DNA of 64,000 bases, taken from NCBI RefSeq assembly GCF_019645815.1, contig NZ_CP080997.1, positions 124,001 through 188,000 of the forward strand, written 5' to 3'. Below the pieces are notes generated by a model, which searched no databases, was not told where the DNA came from, and was given only the letters and a program-made list of their open reading frames with translations. This document shows positions 1 through 7,975 of the stretch, in pieces. Both the position numbers and the translations under genes were made by a program. The first letter of the stretch is position 1. Each line of letters opens with the position of its first letter. The stretch comes from Mycolicibacter heraklionensis (GTDB lineage Bacteria > Actinomycetota > Actinomycetes > Mycobacteriales > Mycobacteriaceae).

Positions 1-594
1 ATGCAGCGCGATCAATCCCACGCCGCGCCGGTCCGCCTCATCGAAGGCGATCTCCGTGGCCAACTGCGAGGTCGGCGAGCCGTCGACGCCCACCACCACA
101 GGCGCCTGCGGCGAGCGCGCCATGAGCGGGTCCTCATCGTGGACGACCGTGACCGGGCAATGCGCGCGATGCACCACCCCGGAGCTGACCGATCCCAGCA
201 GGGCGCTAGCTACCGCGCTCTGGCCACGGCACCCCACCACCACCATCTCGGCCTGCTTGGACAGCTCCACCATGGTGGGGACGATCGGGGCTTGCAGTAT
301 CACCTCGGTCGTGACCCGCGGTGCGCGGCTGGGCACACCAGCCGCGAGAGCGAGCTGGTAAGCCTGCTCGACGACTTGGCGCGCCTGGTCTTCGCGCCAC
401 TGCGCATAGTCGCCAGGCGCCGGGATATCTGACCACCCATCGCTAGCCACGACCACGGGTCCCACGATGTGCACTACCTTCAGCGTGACATTGCGCATCT
501 CAGCGTCGCGCGCGGCCCATTCAACCGCCACCATCGACGATGTTGAACCATCGACACCGACCACGATTCCAGGGTGTGTGTGCTGGGGTGACAT
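1..594 (-). CDS. Universal stress protein, tandem USP domains (3' part cut by window edge)
   Basis: This is the N-terminal 198 codons of a two-domain universal stress protein; the gene runs out of the window at base 1. The start ATG is at 594-592 and gives an N-terminus of MSPQHTHPGIVVGVDGS, a typical USP first strand with the Asp of the ATP site. Domain 1 ends with GCRGQSAVASALLGS at about residues 116-130, which fits the G-2x-G-9x-G-S ATP-binding motif exactly. A second USP domain then begins (VVVGVDGSPTSQLATEIAF). Tandem USPs in mycobacteria are cytoplasmic ATP-binding proteins often induced by hypoxia or dormancy; that role is family knowledge. No neighbour suggests an operon. Confidence 0.9.
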   Translation of the reverse strand, partial: MSPQHTHPGIVVGVDGSTSSMVAVEWAARDAEMRNVTLKVVHIVGPVVVASDGWSDIPAPGDYAQWREDQARQVVEQAYQLALAAGVPSRAPRVTTEVILQAPIVPTMVELSKQAEMVVVGCRGQSAVASALLGSVSSGVVHRAHCPVTVVHDEDPLMARSPQAPVVVGVDGSPTSQLATEIAFDEADRRGVGLIALH

Positions 595-708
595 CTAAGT
601 TTCTCTCTTCTCAAATGCATCACCAATGCACGTCAGGTACAGACGAGCGGACCCGGGTACCACTGACGTTGGCAGCCGATGAGATCCGATCTACCTCGAC
701 CGGGCCGT

Positions 709-1044
709 TCAATCTGCATGTTCGTGCGAGTGACGTGTCCAAAGTGCGTCCAGTTCGGCCAGGTGTCGATCAGCCAAACTGTGGTGCTCTTGCAGCAGTC
801 GCTCGGTGAGCTTACGATGCTCGTCCCTGTGCCGCGCCGCTAACGACTCGTACTCGCTACTGGATAAGTCGCTCCGTTCAGAGAATGCGCGATGCTCAGC
901 CAGATGCCGATCCGCGAGGGCTCGAAGGTCAGCGAGGTGGCCGTCCGCCAACTCCCGATGCTCTCGCAAGTGCGCCTGCGCCATTTTCTCATGCTCAGCC
1001 AGATGCGCCCGCGAAACCTCGGCGCCTCCCTTCGATGCGGACAT
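709..1044 (-). CDS. Small histidine-rich hendecad-repeat (coiled-coil) protein
   Basis: I do not recognise a family for this 111-residue protein. After about 12 residues it is almost entirely 11-residue repeats of the type xHLAEHRxLAD: four in a row, a 14-residue spacer (RSDLSSSEYESLAA), then three more and a partial one ending RHSHEHAD. His at repeat position 2 and often position 6, with Leu/Ala at the core positions, predicts a long right-handed hendecad helix with a His stripe. That could bind metal or respond to pH (inference). There is no signal peptide or membrane segment. I chose the ATG at 1044 because GGGAG lies 8 bases upstream; an in-frame ATG at 1173 is possible but adds a non-repetitive, Cys-containing leader. 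It lies next to the universal stress protein gene on the same strand. Confidence 0.7.
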   Translation of the reverse strand: MSASKGGAEVSRAHLAEHEKMAQAHLREHRELADGHLADLRALADRHLAEHRAFSERSDLSSSEYESLAARHRDEHRKLTERLLQEHHSLADRHLAELDALWTRHSHEHAD

Positions 1045-1159
1045 ACGACGCACTCCCTTCCGCGTGAATACGAACGATTCGCAGTATAGCCAGCGGACGG
1101 GTATTTGCGGGGCCAAACCCAGTGGCGTGGTGCAAGTGTCCGGTTGATAGCAAATGCTC

Positions 1160-1960
1160 CTACGTTGTGGCAATGGTTTGAGTGGGGATTTCTTGGCGGG
1201 TGGGCAGCACGGCGTGGTAGATCTCGCGGGCGATGTATCTCTTTATGCAGCACATGATTTCGGGTTTGGTCCTGCCTTCGCTGATGCGGCGGGCGAGATA
1301 GTCGCGGGTGGATTGGTGGCGGCGGAGTCGAACAACGCAGATGATGTGCAGGGCGCGGTTGGCGTCTCTGTTTCCGCCGCGATTAAGTCGGTGCCGCACG
1401 GTTTTGCCGCTGGATGCTTCGATGGGCGAGACACCGCAGAGTTTGGCGAACGCGGCGTCGGAACCGATGCGTTCCGGGTTGTCGCCGAGGGCGACGAGCA
1501 GGGTAGCGGCGGTGTCGGGGCCCACGCCGTACACCTGACGCAACGGTGGGCACGCCTGGGCGGTGAGAGCCTCGATCTGGATGTCCAATGCCTTGGTCTC
1601 GGCGTCGAGTTGCCGACAACGCTGGGCCAGCGATTTCACCGCGACGGTGACCGCTTCTGCTGGGGTACGGGCGATTCCGGATGTGGCCAGGTCGGCACAT
1701 GCAGCGATGAGATGGAGTTTATGCAAACCGGCGAGCTGTTCACGCAAGTTGGCCGGCGCGGTGACGATGAGGTCTTTGAGGGGCGTTGAACGCCTTGGCG
1801 CGGGCCCGGACGGCGCTGATGCGGGCTACCCGCAGCACGCGCAACATCTCAGTGTGTCCGTCTGCGGTCTTGGGGTCGCCGACGTCCTCGCCGGCCAGCA
1901 CGATCGCTGCCGCGCCGGCGGCATCGGCGCTGTCGGTCTTGATAGCAGTAAAGAAAGTCC
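1160..1960 (-). pseudogene. IS110-family transposase remnant (5'-truncated, frameshifted)
   Basis: The minus strand encodes the C-terminal half of an IS110-type DEDD transposase. The first part has AIKTDSADAAGAAAIVLAGE and ends with HTEMLRVLRVARISAVRARAKAFNA. The frame then changes near 1779-1784, where one extra C in a C-run switches ALKDLIVTAPANLREQL out of frame. The second part (195 codons, 1747-1160) contains the transposase_20 region with VYGVGPDTAATLLVALGDNP and the Ser-containing ASSGKTVRHRLNRGGNRDAN, the usual catalytic Ser region. The N-terminal RuvC-like domain with its first Asp is missing, so the copy is dead. No terminal repeats were found, and IS110 elements often lack them. 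Confidence 0.8.
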
Positions 1961-2227
1961 TCACGTGCGAGGTCAGGGCATGTGTCCCACGGTGGCCGGC
2001 GGTCTGGCCAGGCTCTGGTCGCCGCGCGAGAGGCGCAAACGCCGTTGGCCTGGCGGTGGCAGGCGCGAACACGGCCGGTGTTCTCACTGAGTGGTGGGCG
2101 CTGGTCTGGTGCTCGGCGGCGGACGCAGGGCGCAGTGGAGCGACCGGCGCGGACGGGAGCGCCAGCGGACGGAAGCGAAGGGAGCGCAGCGAAGCCCGGA
2201 AGGTAGCCGCCGAGCTGTCGCTTGTGC
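1961..2227. other. Non-coding stretch between IS110 remnant and AICE left end
   Basis: No credible gene is visible. On the minus strand the stretch has a low-complexity run of CTTCGCTGCGCTC/CTTCCGTCCGC type with a biased Ser/Arg/Pro/Ala translation. The left attachment site of the downstream integrative element should lie here or in the IS110 remnant, but I could not find a repeat matching the right end. Confidence 0.4.
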
Positions 2228-2947
2228 TCAACGTGTGGTGAGGAGTTCGATCAGGGTGTCGGCGTTGCGGCCGAGGTGGTCGAGGGCACTGCTGCCCTTG
2301 GCGGCGGTGGCCTGGGATGGTGAGCCGATGACGCCGGTGGGTGCGTAGGCGTGGATGCCGAGGCTGGTGAGGTAGCGGCGGTCGTTGGCGGTGTGGTCGC
2401 TGGTCTGCCAGCCGTCGCGCAGGTAGTCGGGTGCGGTGGCGAGCAGGATGGAGGTTTCCAGTTCGCCGGCGTGCATGTCGTCGTGGTTGCTGCTGTGGAT
2501 TCCTGCGGCGGCGCGGGCTTCGGTCCAGTCTTCGCGGCTGGGGTAGAGCCCAACCTTGACGGGGTTCTTGGGGTGGTTGGCTTGTTGGACGACGTTGGTG
2601 AGTACCGCGTTGCCGCCGTGGCCGTTGACGACGATCAGCCCGGCGATGTTCTGGCGTGCCAGCGATTCGATGATGTCAGCGACGATCGCGGCCAAGGTGG
2701 TGGCGCTGATGCTGATGGTGCCGGGGTAGGCGGCGTGTTCGTGGGAGCAGCTGAACGCGACCGGTGGTAGCTGAAATACGTTGTGGTGCTGACTGATTAC
2801 GGATGCGATGGCAGTGGCGATGAGGGTGTCGGTGCCCAGCGGAAGGTAGGGGCCGTGTTGTTCGAATGAGCCGACCGGCAGCACCGCGACCGTGTGGGTG
2901 GCCGCAGGGTCGGTGGTGGTGGTGTCGGGGATGATTCGACGGCTCAC
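2228..2947 (-). CDS. Creatininase-family amidohydrolase (MftE-like)
   Basis: A 239-residue protein of the creatininase fold. Metal-binding residues typical of the family are visible: Glu29 and His31 in SFEQHGPYLPLGTD, Asp40 in the same block, the NGHGGN loop near residues 108-113, and Glu in HAGELETS. The length fits creatininase and the mycofactocin peptidase MftE. The start is GTG at 2947, overlapping the stop of the upstream XRE gene as GTGA, so the two are translationally coupled. Creatininase genes beside XRE/TPR regulators are a recurrent cargo of actinomycete integrated elements, so I infer a role in the element rather than creatinine use. No mycofactocin genes are nearby. The substrate cannot be told from sequence. 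Confidence 0.8.
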   Translation of the reverse strand: MSRRIIPDTTTTDPAATHTVAVLPVGSFEQHGPYLPLGTDTLIATAIASVISQHHNVFQLPPVAFSCSHEHAAYPGTISISATTLAAIVADIIESLARQNIAGLIVVNGHGGNAVLTNVVQQANHPKNPVKVGLYPSREDWTEARAAAGIHSSNHDDMHAGELETSILLATAPDYLRDGWQTSDHTANDRRYLTSLGIHAYAPTGVIGSPSQATAAKGSSALDHLGRNADTLIELLTTR

Positions 2948-4158
2948 GGGGTGACTCCTTGGGTGGCGTTTTTGATGCGGTAAGCAAGCTGTTGCAGGAT
3001 CGGGTCTTTGTTTCGCCGTCGACGGTCTCGCACGATTGTGCCTGCCCTGGCCAGATGAATCCTGGCTCGCTGCGAGGGCGCGGCCAGGTAGCCCGGGATC
3101 GCTGTGGCGGTCAGTGCCAGTGCTTGCTGGTATTCGCCGGTGGCGATGTAGGCGTGCAGGAGTCGCATATCGGCCACGGTCTGATCGCGGTGCTGCTGTG
3201 ATGTCCAGGCGTGATGGTGCCCGGCGAGCAGGGTTAGGGCTTTATCCGGGTCACCGATGCGCAGGTAGCCCGAGGCGATCTCGCTGGCGACGTAGGCGCC
3301 GTGGGCATAGATCGCATGATCATGCGGGTGGGGTTGCAGGTCACCGAGTTCGAGGGCTGCGGCGGCGTGGCGATGAAATCCCCGCTCATTGTGATTGGCC
3401 AGCTCGGCAAGGGCCTGTTGGCGGGCGATGCTGGCGGCCAGGCGACCCACGTCGTGGCCGTCGATGAGGTCGGCGGCATCGGTGGCCAAGGCGGTGGCCA
3501 GGTCGGGGTTGGTGCGGGTGAGAATGTTGGATTGGCGCATCAAGATCATGGCGTTGAATGCCGGGCCGGCCGTACGTAGGTGCAGGGCTGCGGTGTGGGT
3601 GAGCTTCTCCGCGGCGGCGTGATCTCCGAGGTCTTGGGCGATCCACCCGGCAACTTCGGCGATAGCCCCAGCGGCGCGCCGCATCTCTGCCTTGACCTGC
3701 GAGGGTGCGTGGGCAATCAGGGATTCGATGGTGACCAGATCGGATTCCACCAGGGGGCGGGCGTGTTGGGGGCCGAAGGTGTGCTCAGCTTGGATGTGGG
3801 CATGTTGCTGGGCCTCGATGACGGCGAGTACGTCACGGTCGACGGGTAGTTGTATCAGCAGCGGGTGCGGCAGCTCGGTGGCGATCGGCACGCTGAACAT
3901 TTCGTCGGGTTCGACGCCGAACACCGCGGCCAGGTCTTCACGCCACAGCGGGCCGAGCATTCCGGTCCGCTCGATCTGGGCGATTTTTTGCCGCAGGGAT
4001 TCCCGCGCGGGCAGGTCGGGATCGCCGCGTAGCTTGCGCACGTTTTCGACCTCGATCGCCAACTCACGCAAGCTGTAGCCGTAGCGTTTGCGGGCTTGGC
4101 TGAGCCGCTGCGCATTGAGTGCCCGGATCGGGTCGACTGCGGCCATGGCTTCGATCAT
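2944..4158 (-). CDS. XRE-family transcriptional regulator with TPR-like C-terminal half
   Basis: A 404-residue cytoplasmic regulator. Residues about 12-75 form a helix-turn-helix (LSQARKRYGYSLRELAIEVE and an ARESLRQKIAQIERTG recognition segment). Residues about 130-380 are Ala/His/Leu-rich helical pairs (HTAALHLRTAGPAFNAM, GDPDKALTLLAGHHHAW, TGEYQQALALTATAIPGY) that look like TPR repeats, as in regulators that sense small peptides or ligands. It is the first gene of a two-gene operon with the creatininase (4-base overlap) and is divergent from the SCO3933-like/tra/rep operon. It probably controls element maintenance or transfer (inference). An alternative start is the in-frame ATG at 4146. 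Confidence 0.8.
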   Translation of the reverse strand: MIEAMAAVDPIRALNAQRLSQARKRYGYSLRELAIEVENVRKLRGDPDLPARESLRQKIAQIERTGMLGPLWREDLAAVFGVEPDEMFSVPIATELPHPLLIQLPVDRDVLAVIEAQQHAHIQAEHTFGPQHARPLVESDLVTIESLIAHAPSQVKAEMRRAAGAIAEVAGWIAQDLGDHAAAEKLTHTAALHLRTAGPAFNAMILMRQSNILTRTNPDLATALATDAADLIDGHDVGRLAASIARQQALAELANHNERGFHRHAAAALELGDLQPHPHDHAIYAHGAYVASEIASGYLRIGDPDKALTLLAGHHHAWTSQQHRDQTVADMRLLHAYIATGEYQQALALTATAIPGYLAAPSQRARIHLARAGTIVRDRRRRNKDPILQQLAYRIKNATQGVTP

Positions 4159-4250
4159 GCCGCATACATCAGCGCAGGTCAGCTACGTGTGCGCGTGTGC
4201 GGTCATCACCAGTATCACTGCCTGTCACTTCCGGGCGCATCCGGGATGGC
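4159..4250. promoter_or_regulatory. Divergent regulatory region of the AICE
   Basis: The gap between the XRE operon (minus) and the SCO3933-like/tra/rep operon (plus) has a perfect tandem CGTGTGCG pair near 4187-4202 and a CCGGGCGCAT/CCGGGATGGC pair near 4231-4250. These are candidate operators for the XRE protein. No consensus -10/-35 pair is obvious. Confidence 0.35.
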
Positions 4251-4305
4251 GCTGTCCTTGAGTCGCGGCCGAACAGACCGCGCCAACACCGCAAGGAAGG
4301 ACAGC
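4251..4305 (+). promoter_or_regulatory. Inverted repeat that can mask the ribosome binding site of the SCO3933-like gene
   Basis: GCTGTCCTT (4251-4259) is the exact reverse complement of AAGGACAGC (4297-4305), with a 37-base loop. The right arm overlaps the only good Shine-Dalgarno sequence (AAGGAAGGA, 4293-4301) of the gene that starts at 4311. If transcribed, the stem would block ribosome access. Regulation is inferred; the complementarity is seen directly. Confidence 0.45.
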
Positions 4306-4310
4306 AATCC

Positions 4311-4646
4311 ATGAAGTTACGTATCGACACCACCGGGGTGACGTTCCTCTGTACTCGGATTCCCGAGCAGCGCACGAATTTCGACACCGGTGCACCGCGC
4401 GTGGACAAGGCCACCGGGCAGGCGTTGTGGCAGGTGCAGCTGATCGCCCTGGACGCCACCGGCGGTGAAGTGCTGGCGGTCACCGTGGTCGGGGAACCGA
4501 AAGTCGTTGTCGGCCAGCCGGTGTCTGTGACGGGTCTGGTGGCGTTGCCGTGGTCGCAAGACGGCCGCTCGGGCATCGCGTACCGCGCCGAAGCCATCAC
4601 CGCCACCGACCTCGCCACCGTCAAGACGGGCCAGCAGGCCCGGTAA
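4311..4646 (+). CDS. SCO3933-family small AICE protein
   Basis: A 111-residue protein beginning MKLRIDTTGVTFLCTRIP, with a beta-rich body (QLIALDATGGEVLAVTVVGEP) and a C-terminal block LPWSQDGRSGIAYRAEAIT. I recognise this as the small protein placed directly upstream of tra in Streptomyces AICEs, annotated as the SCO3933 family of putative regulators. It resembles an OB-fold, so single-stranded DNA binding is a possible alternative (inference). The start is the ATG at 4311 because AAGGAAGGA lies 10 bases upstream. It is the first gene of the plus-strand transfer/replication operon, about 100 bases before tra. The upstream hairpin may control its translation. Confidence 0.75.
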   Translation: MKLRIDTTGVTFLCTRIPEQRTNFDTGAPRVDKATGQALWQVQLIALDATGGEVLAVTVVGEPKVVVGQPVSVTGLVALPWSQDGRSGIAYRAEAITATDLATVKTGQQAR

Positions 4647-4747
4647 CCGCAGGCCGGCCCGGCAGCCCCGCGACAGCGTGCGCCTATGGGCTGCCGGGCC
4701 GACGCTCCCGCCCCTTGTTTCCCCGTCGTAAGTGAAGGCAGACCGTC

Positions 4748-6150
4748 ATGTCGAATAGTCCAAACCGTAAGAACCACAACAACAATCCATCACCCGATGA
4801 TGACTGGATCGGCGAGCTGATCGTCGGACTACTCAAAGCCGCCGGGTATCTGCTGTGGTGGGCAATCCTGTTTCCCTCCCTGAGCATTCCCACCGTCGTC
4901 GCCATCTGGGTCGGTTTCAGTCACGGCGCCCGAGCCGGCGTTTTGACCGCCGTTGTGGAGGCCGCGGCATACCTCGGCTGGTGGGTGTGCCAGCCGGCCT
5001 CATTCACCCGGTGGGTCAGCGCTCCGCTGCGGCAGCGTTTCTGGGCGTGGTGGCGTTATCACCGCAACTGGGAATCGGTCTGCGCCCTGCACGGCCTGAC
5101 CGCCAAACTGGGTGAACGCACGTTGGTGCCTGCCCTGCAATCGGTGCGGATCGGCCATCACGCCGACGTGCTGATCGTCAAGGTGGTGACCGGCCAGTCG
5201 ATTGCCGACTGGCAGAAACGCGCCCTCGCACTGGCGGCGACCTGGGACGCGGAGCGGTTGACGATCCGCGCCACCACGCCGGGCCAGCTGCGGATCATCA
5301 TCGGCCGCGGGGATGTGCTCGGCCAGCCGATCGCGGTGCCCATGCCAACCCCGGGTTCGGCGGTCGATCTGGGCGCGGTGCGGGTCGGGGTCACCGAATC
5401 ACGGCGCTGGTGGCACCTACCGGTATTGGGCCAGCACATCCTGGCCGCCGGTGCCACCGGAGTAAGCAAAGGCTCGGTGTTGTGGTCGCTGATCGCCGGG
5501 CTGGCACCCCACGTTAAAACGGGGCGGGTGCGGTTGTGGGTGATCGACCCCAAAGGCGGCATGGAACTCAGTGCTTAGGCGCGCCGCTGTTCGCCCGGTT
5601 CTGCTACCACACCGGTCAGCCCACCGTGGAACTGCTGCGCGAGCTGGTGAAGCTGATGCAGACCCGCGCCACCCGGCTGCGCGGGCACACCCGCCTGCAC
5701 ACCCCCGCCCTCGCTGAGCCGTTGATCGTGCTGATCATTGATGAGATCGCCGCGCTGACCACCTATGTCACCGACCGCAAACTCCGCGCCGAGACAGAAC
5801 AACTCCTCGGCCTGCTGTTGTCCCAGGGGCGTGCGGTCGGGATATCGGTGGTAGCCGCGGTGCAAGACCCGGCCAAAGACACCCTGCCGGTACGGCAGTT
5901 GTTCACCGTGCGGATCGGGCTGCGGATGACCGAGGCTACCCAAACCGCCATGGTCTTGGGCCAAGGAGCCCGCGATGCCGGCGCCGAATGCGACCTGATC
6001 GCTGATACCACCCCCGGCATCGGGTACGTGATGATCGATGGCACCGCCGACCCGATACGGGTCCGGGCCTTTCACGTCACCGATCGCGATATCACCTTGT
6101 TGGCCCGCACCTTTCGGGCACCGCGTTCAGGCGAACAGGGAAATCGGTGA
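4748..6150 (+). pseudogene. FtsK/SpoIIIE-like conjugal transfer ATPase (Tra), split by a frameshift
   Basis: Two adjoining frames make one TraSA-like translocase of about 467 residues. The first (4748-5578, 276 codons) has an Asn-rich start, two or three membrane segments (residues about 20-85), and the ATP-binding domain up to VWVIDPKGGMELS, where it meets TAG. The second frame resumes at once with CLGAPLFARFCYHTGQP and contains Walker B (VLIIDEIAAL) and the AVQDPAKDTLPVRQLF segment, ending at TGA 6150. A one-base loss near 5570-5576 explains the split. Walker A reads GATGVSKGS; homologues I remember have GK where this has SK, so the P-loop is also altered. Tra moves double-stranded DNA between mycelia or cells. 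No slippery heptamer is visible, so programmed frameshifting is unlikely. Confidence 0.8.
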
Positions 6151-7781
6151 AGACCGTAACGACGCAGAGCCCGGTGATCGCGCTGCCGGGCCTGCCGGCC
6201 ACCATCGATGCCGATGCGGTGGTCACCCAGATGTGCCGGCGCGCCTCCTCACCCGGTTTCGGGTCGTGGTGGCGGCGAGTGGAATCGGTCGGTTACTGCG
6301 CCCACCCGATCCAGCTGCTCGGTGCCGACACCGCCGGGCGTCAGCACACGGTGTGGACGCGCTGCAACAACCGCCGTCACGCGGTGTGCCCGTCATGCTC
6401 AGACCTCTACGCCCGCGACACCTGGCAACTCGTGCACGCCGGAGCCGCCGGCGGCCACCACGACATACCCGTCGAGGTCGCCAACCGTCCGCAAGTGTTC
6501 ACCACCTTGACCGCCCCCAGCTACGGGGCCGTGCACAACGCCACCGGAACCCCGTGTCACGCCATACCCAACAGGTCGGCGGGCCGCCGCCGGCACGAAA
6601 ACTGCCTGCGCTGCACCATAATCCACAGTGTCGATGACCCTCTGGTGGGCCAACCATTGTGCGCGGACTGCTACGACTATCTGGGACATATCTTGTTCAC
6701 CTGGCATCTGCCCGAGCTGTGGCGGCGGTTCACCATCGCACTACGGCGCGCCGTGGCGACGCACCTGAAAACAGTTGGCGTCAAGCCCGGCTCGGTGCGG
6801 GTCAGCTTCGTCAAAGTCGTTGAATTGCAAGCCCGCGCCATACCCCACATCCATGCCCTGATCCGCCTCGACCCGCCACCCGCCACCAACGACACCACGA
6901 AATCAGGTGACCACGATCGTCACGGCCCCGCCGCCCCGCGGGGTGGTGGGGTGTCTCGTCCGGTAGCCGAGCAGCATCCCGGCTGGTCGTCACCGATCAC
7001 CGCCGCCGAGCTGGCCGCCTTGATCCAACACGCTGCCAGTCGCGTCAGTATCGACGTGCCCGCCGGCGACGACGATTACCCCAACCCGGGCGGGGTGCGC
7101 ACGGTGCGGTTCGGCACCCAAATTGATACCCAACCATTGACACCCGAACCAATAACCGCAAGCGATTCCGAAGTCGACGACACCGCAGTCGCTTCGGCCT
7201 CGCGGTTGTCGCCGCGCAGGGTTGCGGCATATCTGGCGAAATACGTCACCAAATCCCTGCACGACTTCGGCATCACCGCGCGCCGGCTGTCCGCAGAAGC
7301 GATCGGCGAACTCGACGTTACTGAACATGTGCGGGCCATCCTGTCCACCATCGCCGGACTCGCCGAACACCCAGCGTCCGCGGGTCCGTCGTTGGCGGGG
7401 ATTGGGCGCTGGCTGCACACCCTGGGCTACCGCGGCCACATCACTACCAAATCGCGGCGCTATTCGACCACCATGGGTGCCCTGCGCGCCGCCCGCGCCA
7501 CCTGGACCCGTAACCAGATAGCCAAACATTCAGGGCGACAGGACGATACGCAATCCGCCCATTTCGCTGACGACGTGACGGCGAGCACAGGCAGGCAGCA
7601 GCAACCGATCGACACCGATGAGATGCTGTGGGAGTTCGACCGCGCCGGACACGCCAGCGCCGGTGACCGCGTCCTGGTCATCTCCGCAGCCCTGCGCCAC
7701 ATCAGCGCCCGCATCACCGGTATCACCGAATCCCGGACTGTCTCCACCCGCATCTCGCCGCCACCACGCGGGGCAGGGTGA
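6147..7781 (+). CDS. AICE replication initiator (RepSA-like, rolling-circle type)
   Basis: A 544-residue initiator starting at GTG 6147, which overlaps the tra stop by four bases (GTGA). The N-terminal third carries Cys pairs (CPSCSDLY; CLRCTIIH; CADCYDYLG) that probably bind zinc. The HUH metal motif appears as PHIHALIRLD at about residues 232-241, followed by the Tyr region RRVAAYLAKYVTK near residue 360, where Tyr nicks the double-strand origin. The order zinc, HUH, YxxxxY is that of pSAM2 RepSA relatives. It lets the element replicate after excision. The protein is full length and looks intact, unlike tra. Confidence 0.85.
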   Translation: MKTVTTQSPVIALPGLPATIDADAVVTQMCRRASSPGFGSWWRRVESVGYCAHPIQLLGADTAGRQHTVWTRCNNRRHAVCPSCSDLYARDTWQLVHAGAAGGHHDIPVEVANRPQVFTTLTAPSYGAVHNATGTPCHAIPNRSAGRRRHENCLRCTIIHSVDDPLVGQPLCADCYDYLGHILFTWHLPELWRRFTIALRRAVATHLKTVGVKPGSVRVSFVKVVELQARAIPHIHALIRLDPPPATNDTTKSGDHDRHGPAAPRGGGVSRPVAEQHPGWSSPITAAELAALIQHAASRVSIDVPAGDDDYPNPGGVRTVRFGTQIDTQPLTPEPITASDSEVDDTAVASASRLSPRRVAAYLAKYVTKSLHDFGITARRLSAEAIGELDVTEHVRAILSTIAGLAEHPASAGPSLAGIGRWLHTLGYRGHITTKSRRYSTTMGALRAARATWTRNQIAKHSGRQDDTQSAHFADDVTASTGRQQQPIDTDEMLWEFDRAGHASAGDRVLVISAALRHISARITGITESRTVSTRISPPPRGAG

Positions 7782-7954
7782 TGGCCACGACGCCCGCGGG
7801 CGGCGCCGCCAACAACCACGATGCCGGCGCGGTCCCGCTGCACGAGCGCCCGGAGTTCATAGCCTGGCTGACCGCCTCATGTGAACGCCAAGCCCTATCC
7901 GTCACCGTCACCGACCCCACCACCCTGGCTGCCATCGCAACCCTCCTGCGCTGA
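7781..7954 (+). CDS. Small AICE protein downstream of rep
   Basis: A 57-codon reading frame starting at ATG 7781, which shares one base with the rep stop (TGATG), so it is probably coupled to rep. The N-terminal 20 residues are Gly/Ala-rich. The rest, RPEFIAWLTASCERQALSV then VTVTDPTTLAAIATLLR, looks like a small folded helical and beta protein. Its position after rep and before the convergent integrase is where AICEs often carry a small excisionase or regulator, but I see no helix-turn-helix and assign no function. Confidence 0.55.
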   Translation: MATTPAGGAANNHDAGAVPLHERPEFIAWLTASCERQALSVTVTDPTTLAAIATLLR

Positions 7955-7975
7955 GCACGCAAAGGCACCGTACCG

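Noticed and set aside
5560..5580. Programmed -1 frameshifting in tra
   Set aside because: A -1 shift would join the frames, but there is no X-XXY-YYZ slippery heptamer or clear downstream pseudoknot; a mutation or sequencing error is simpler.
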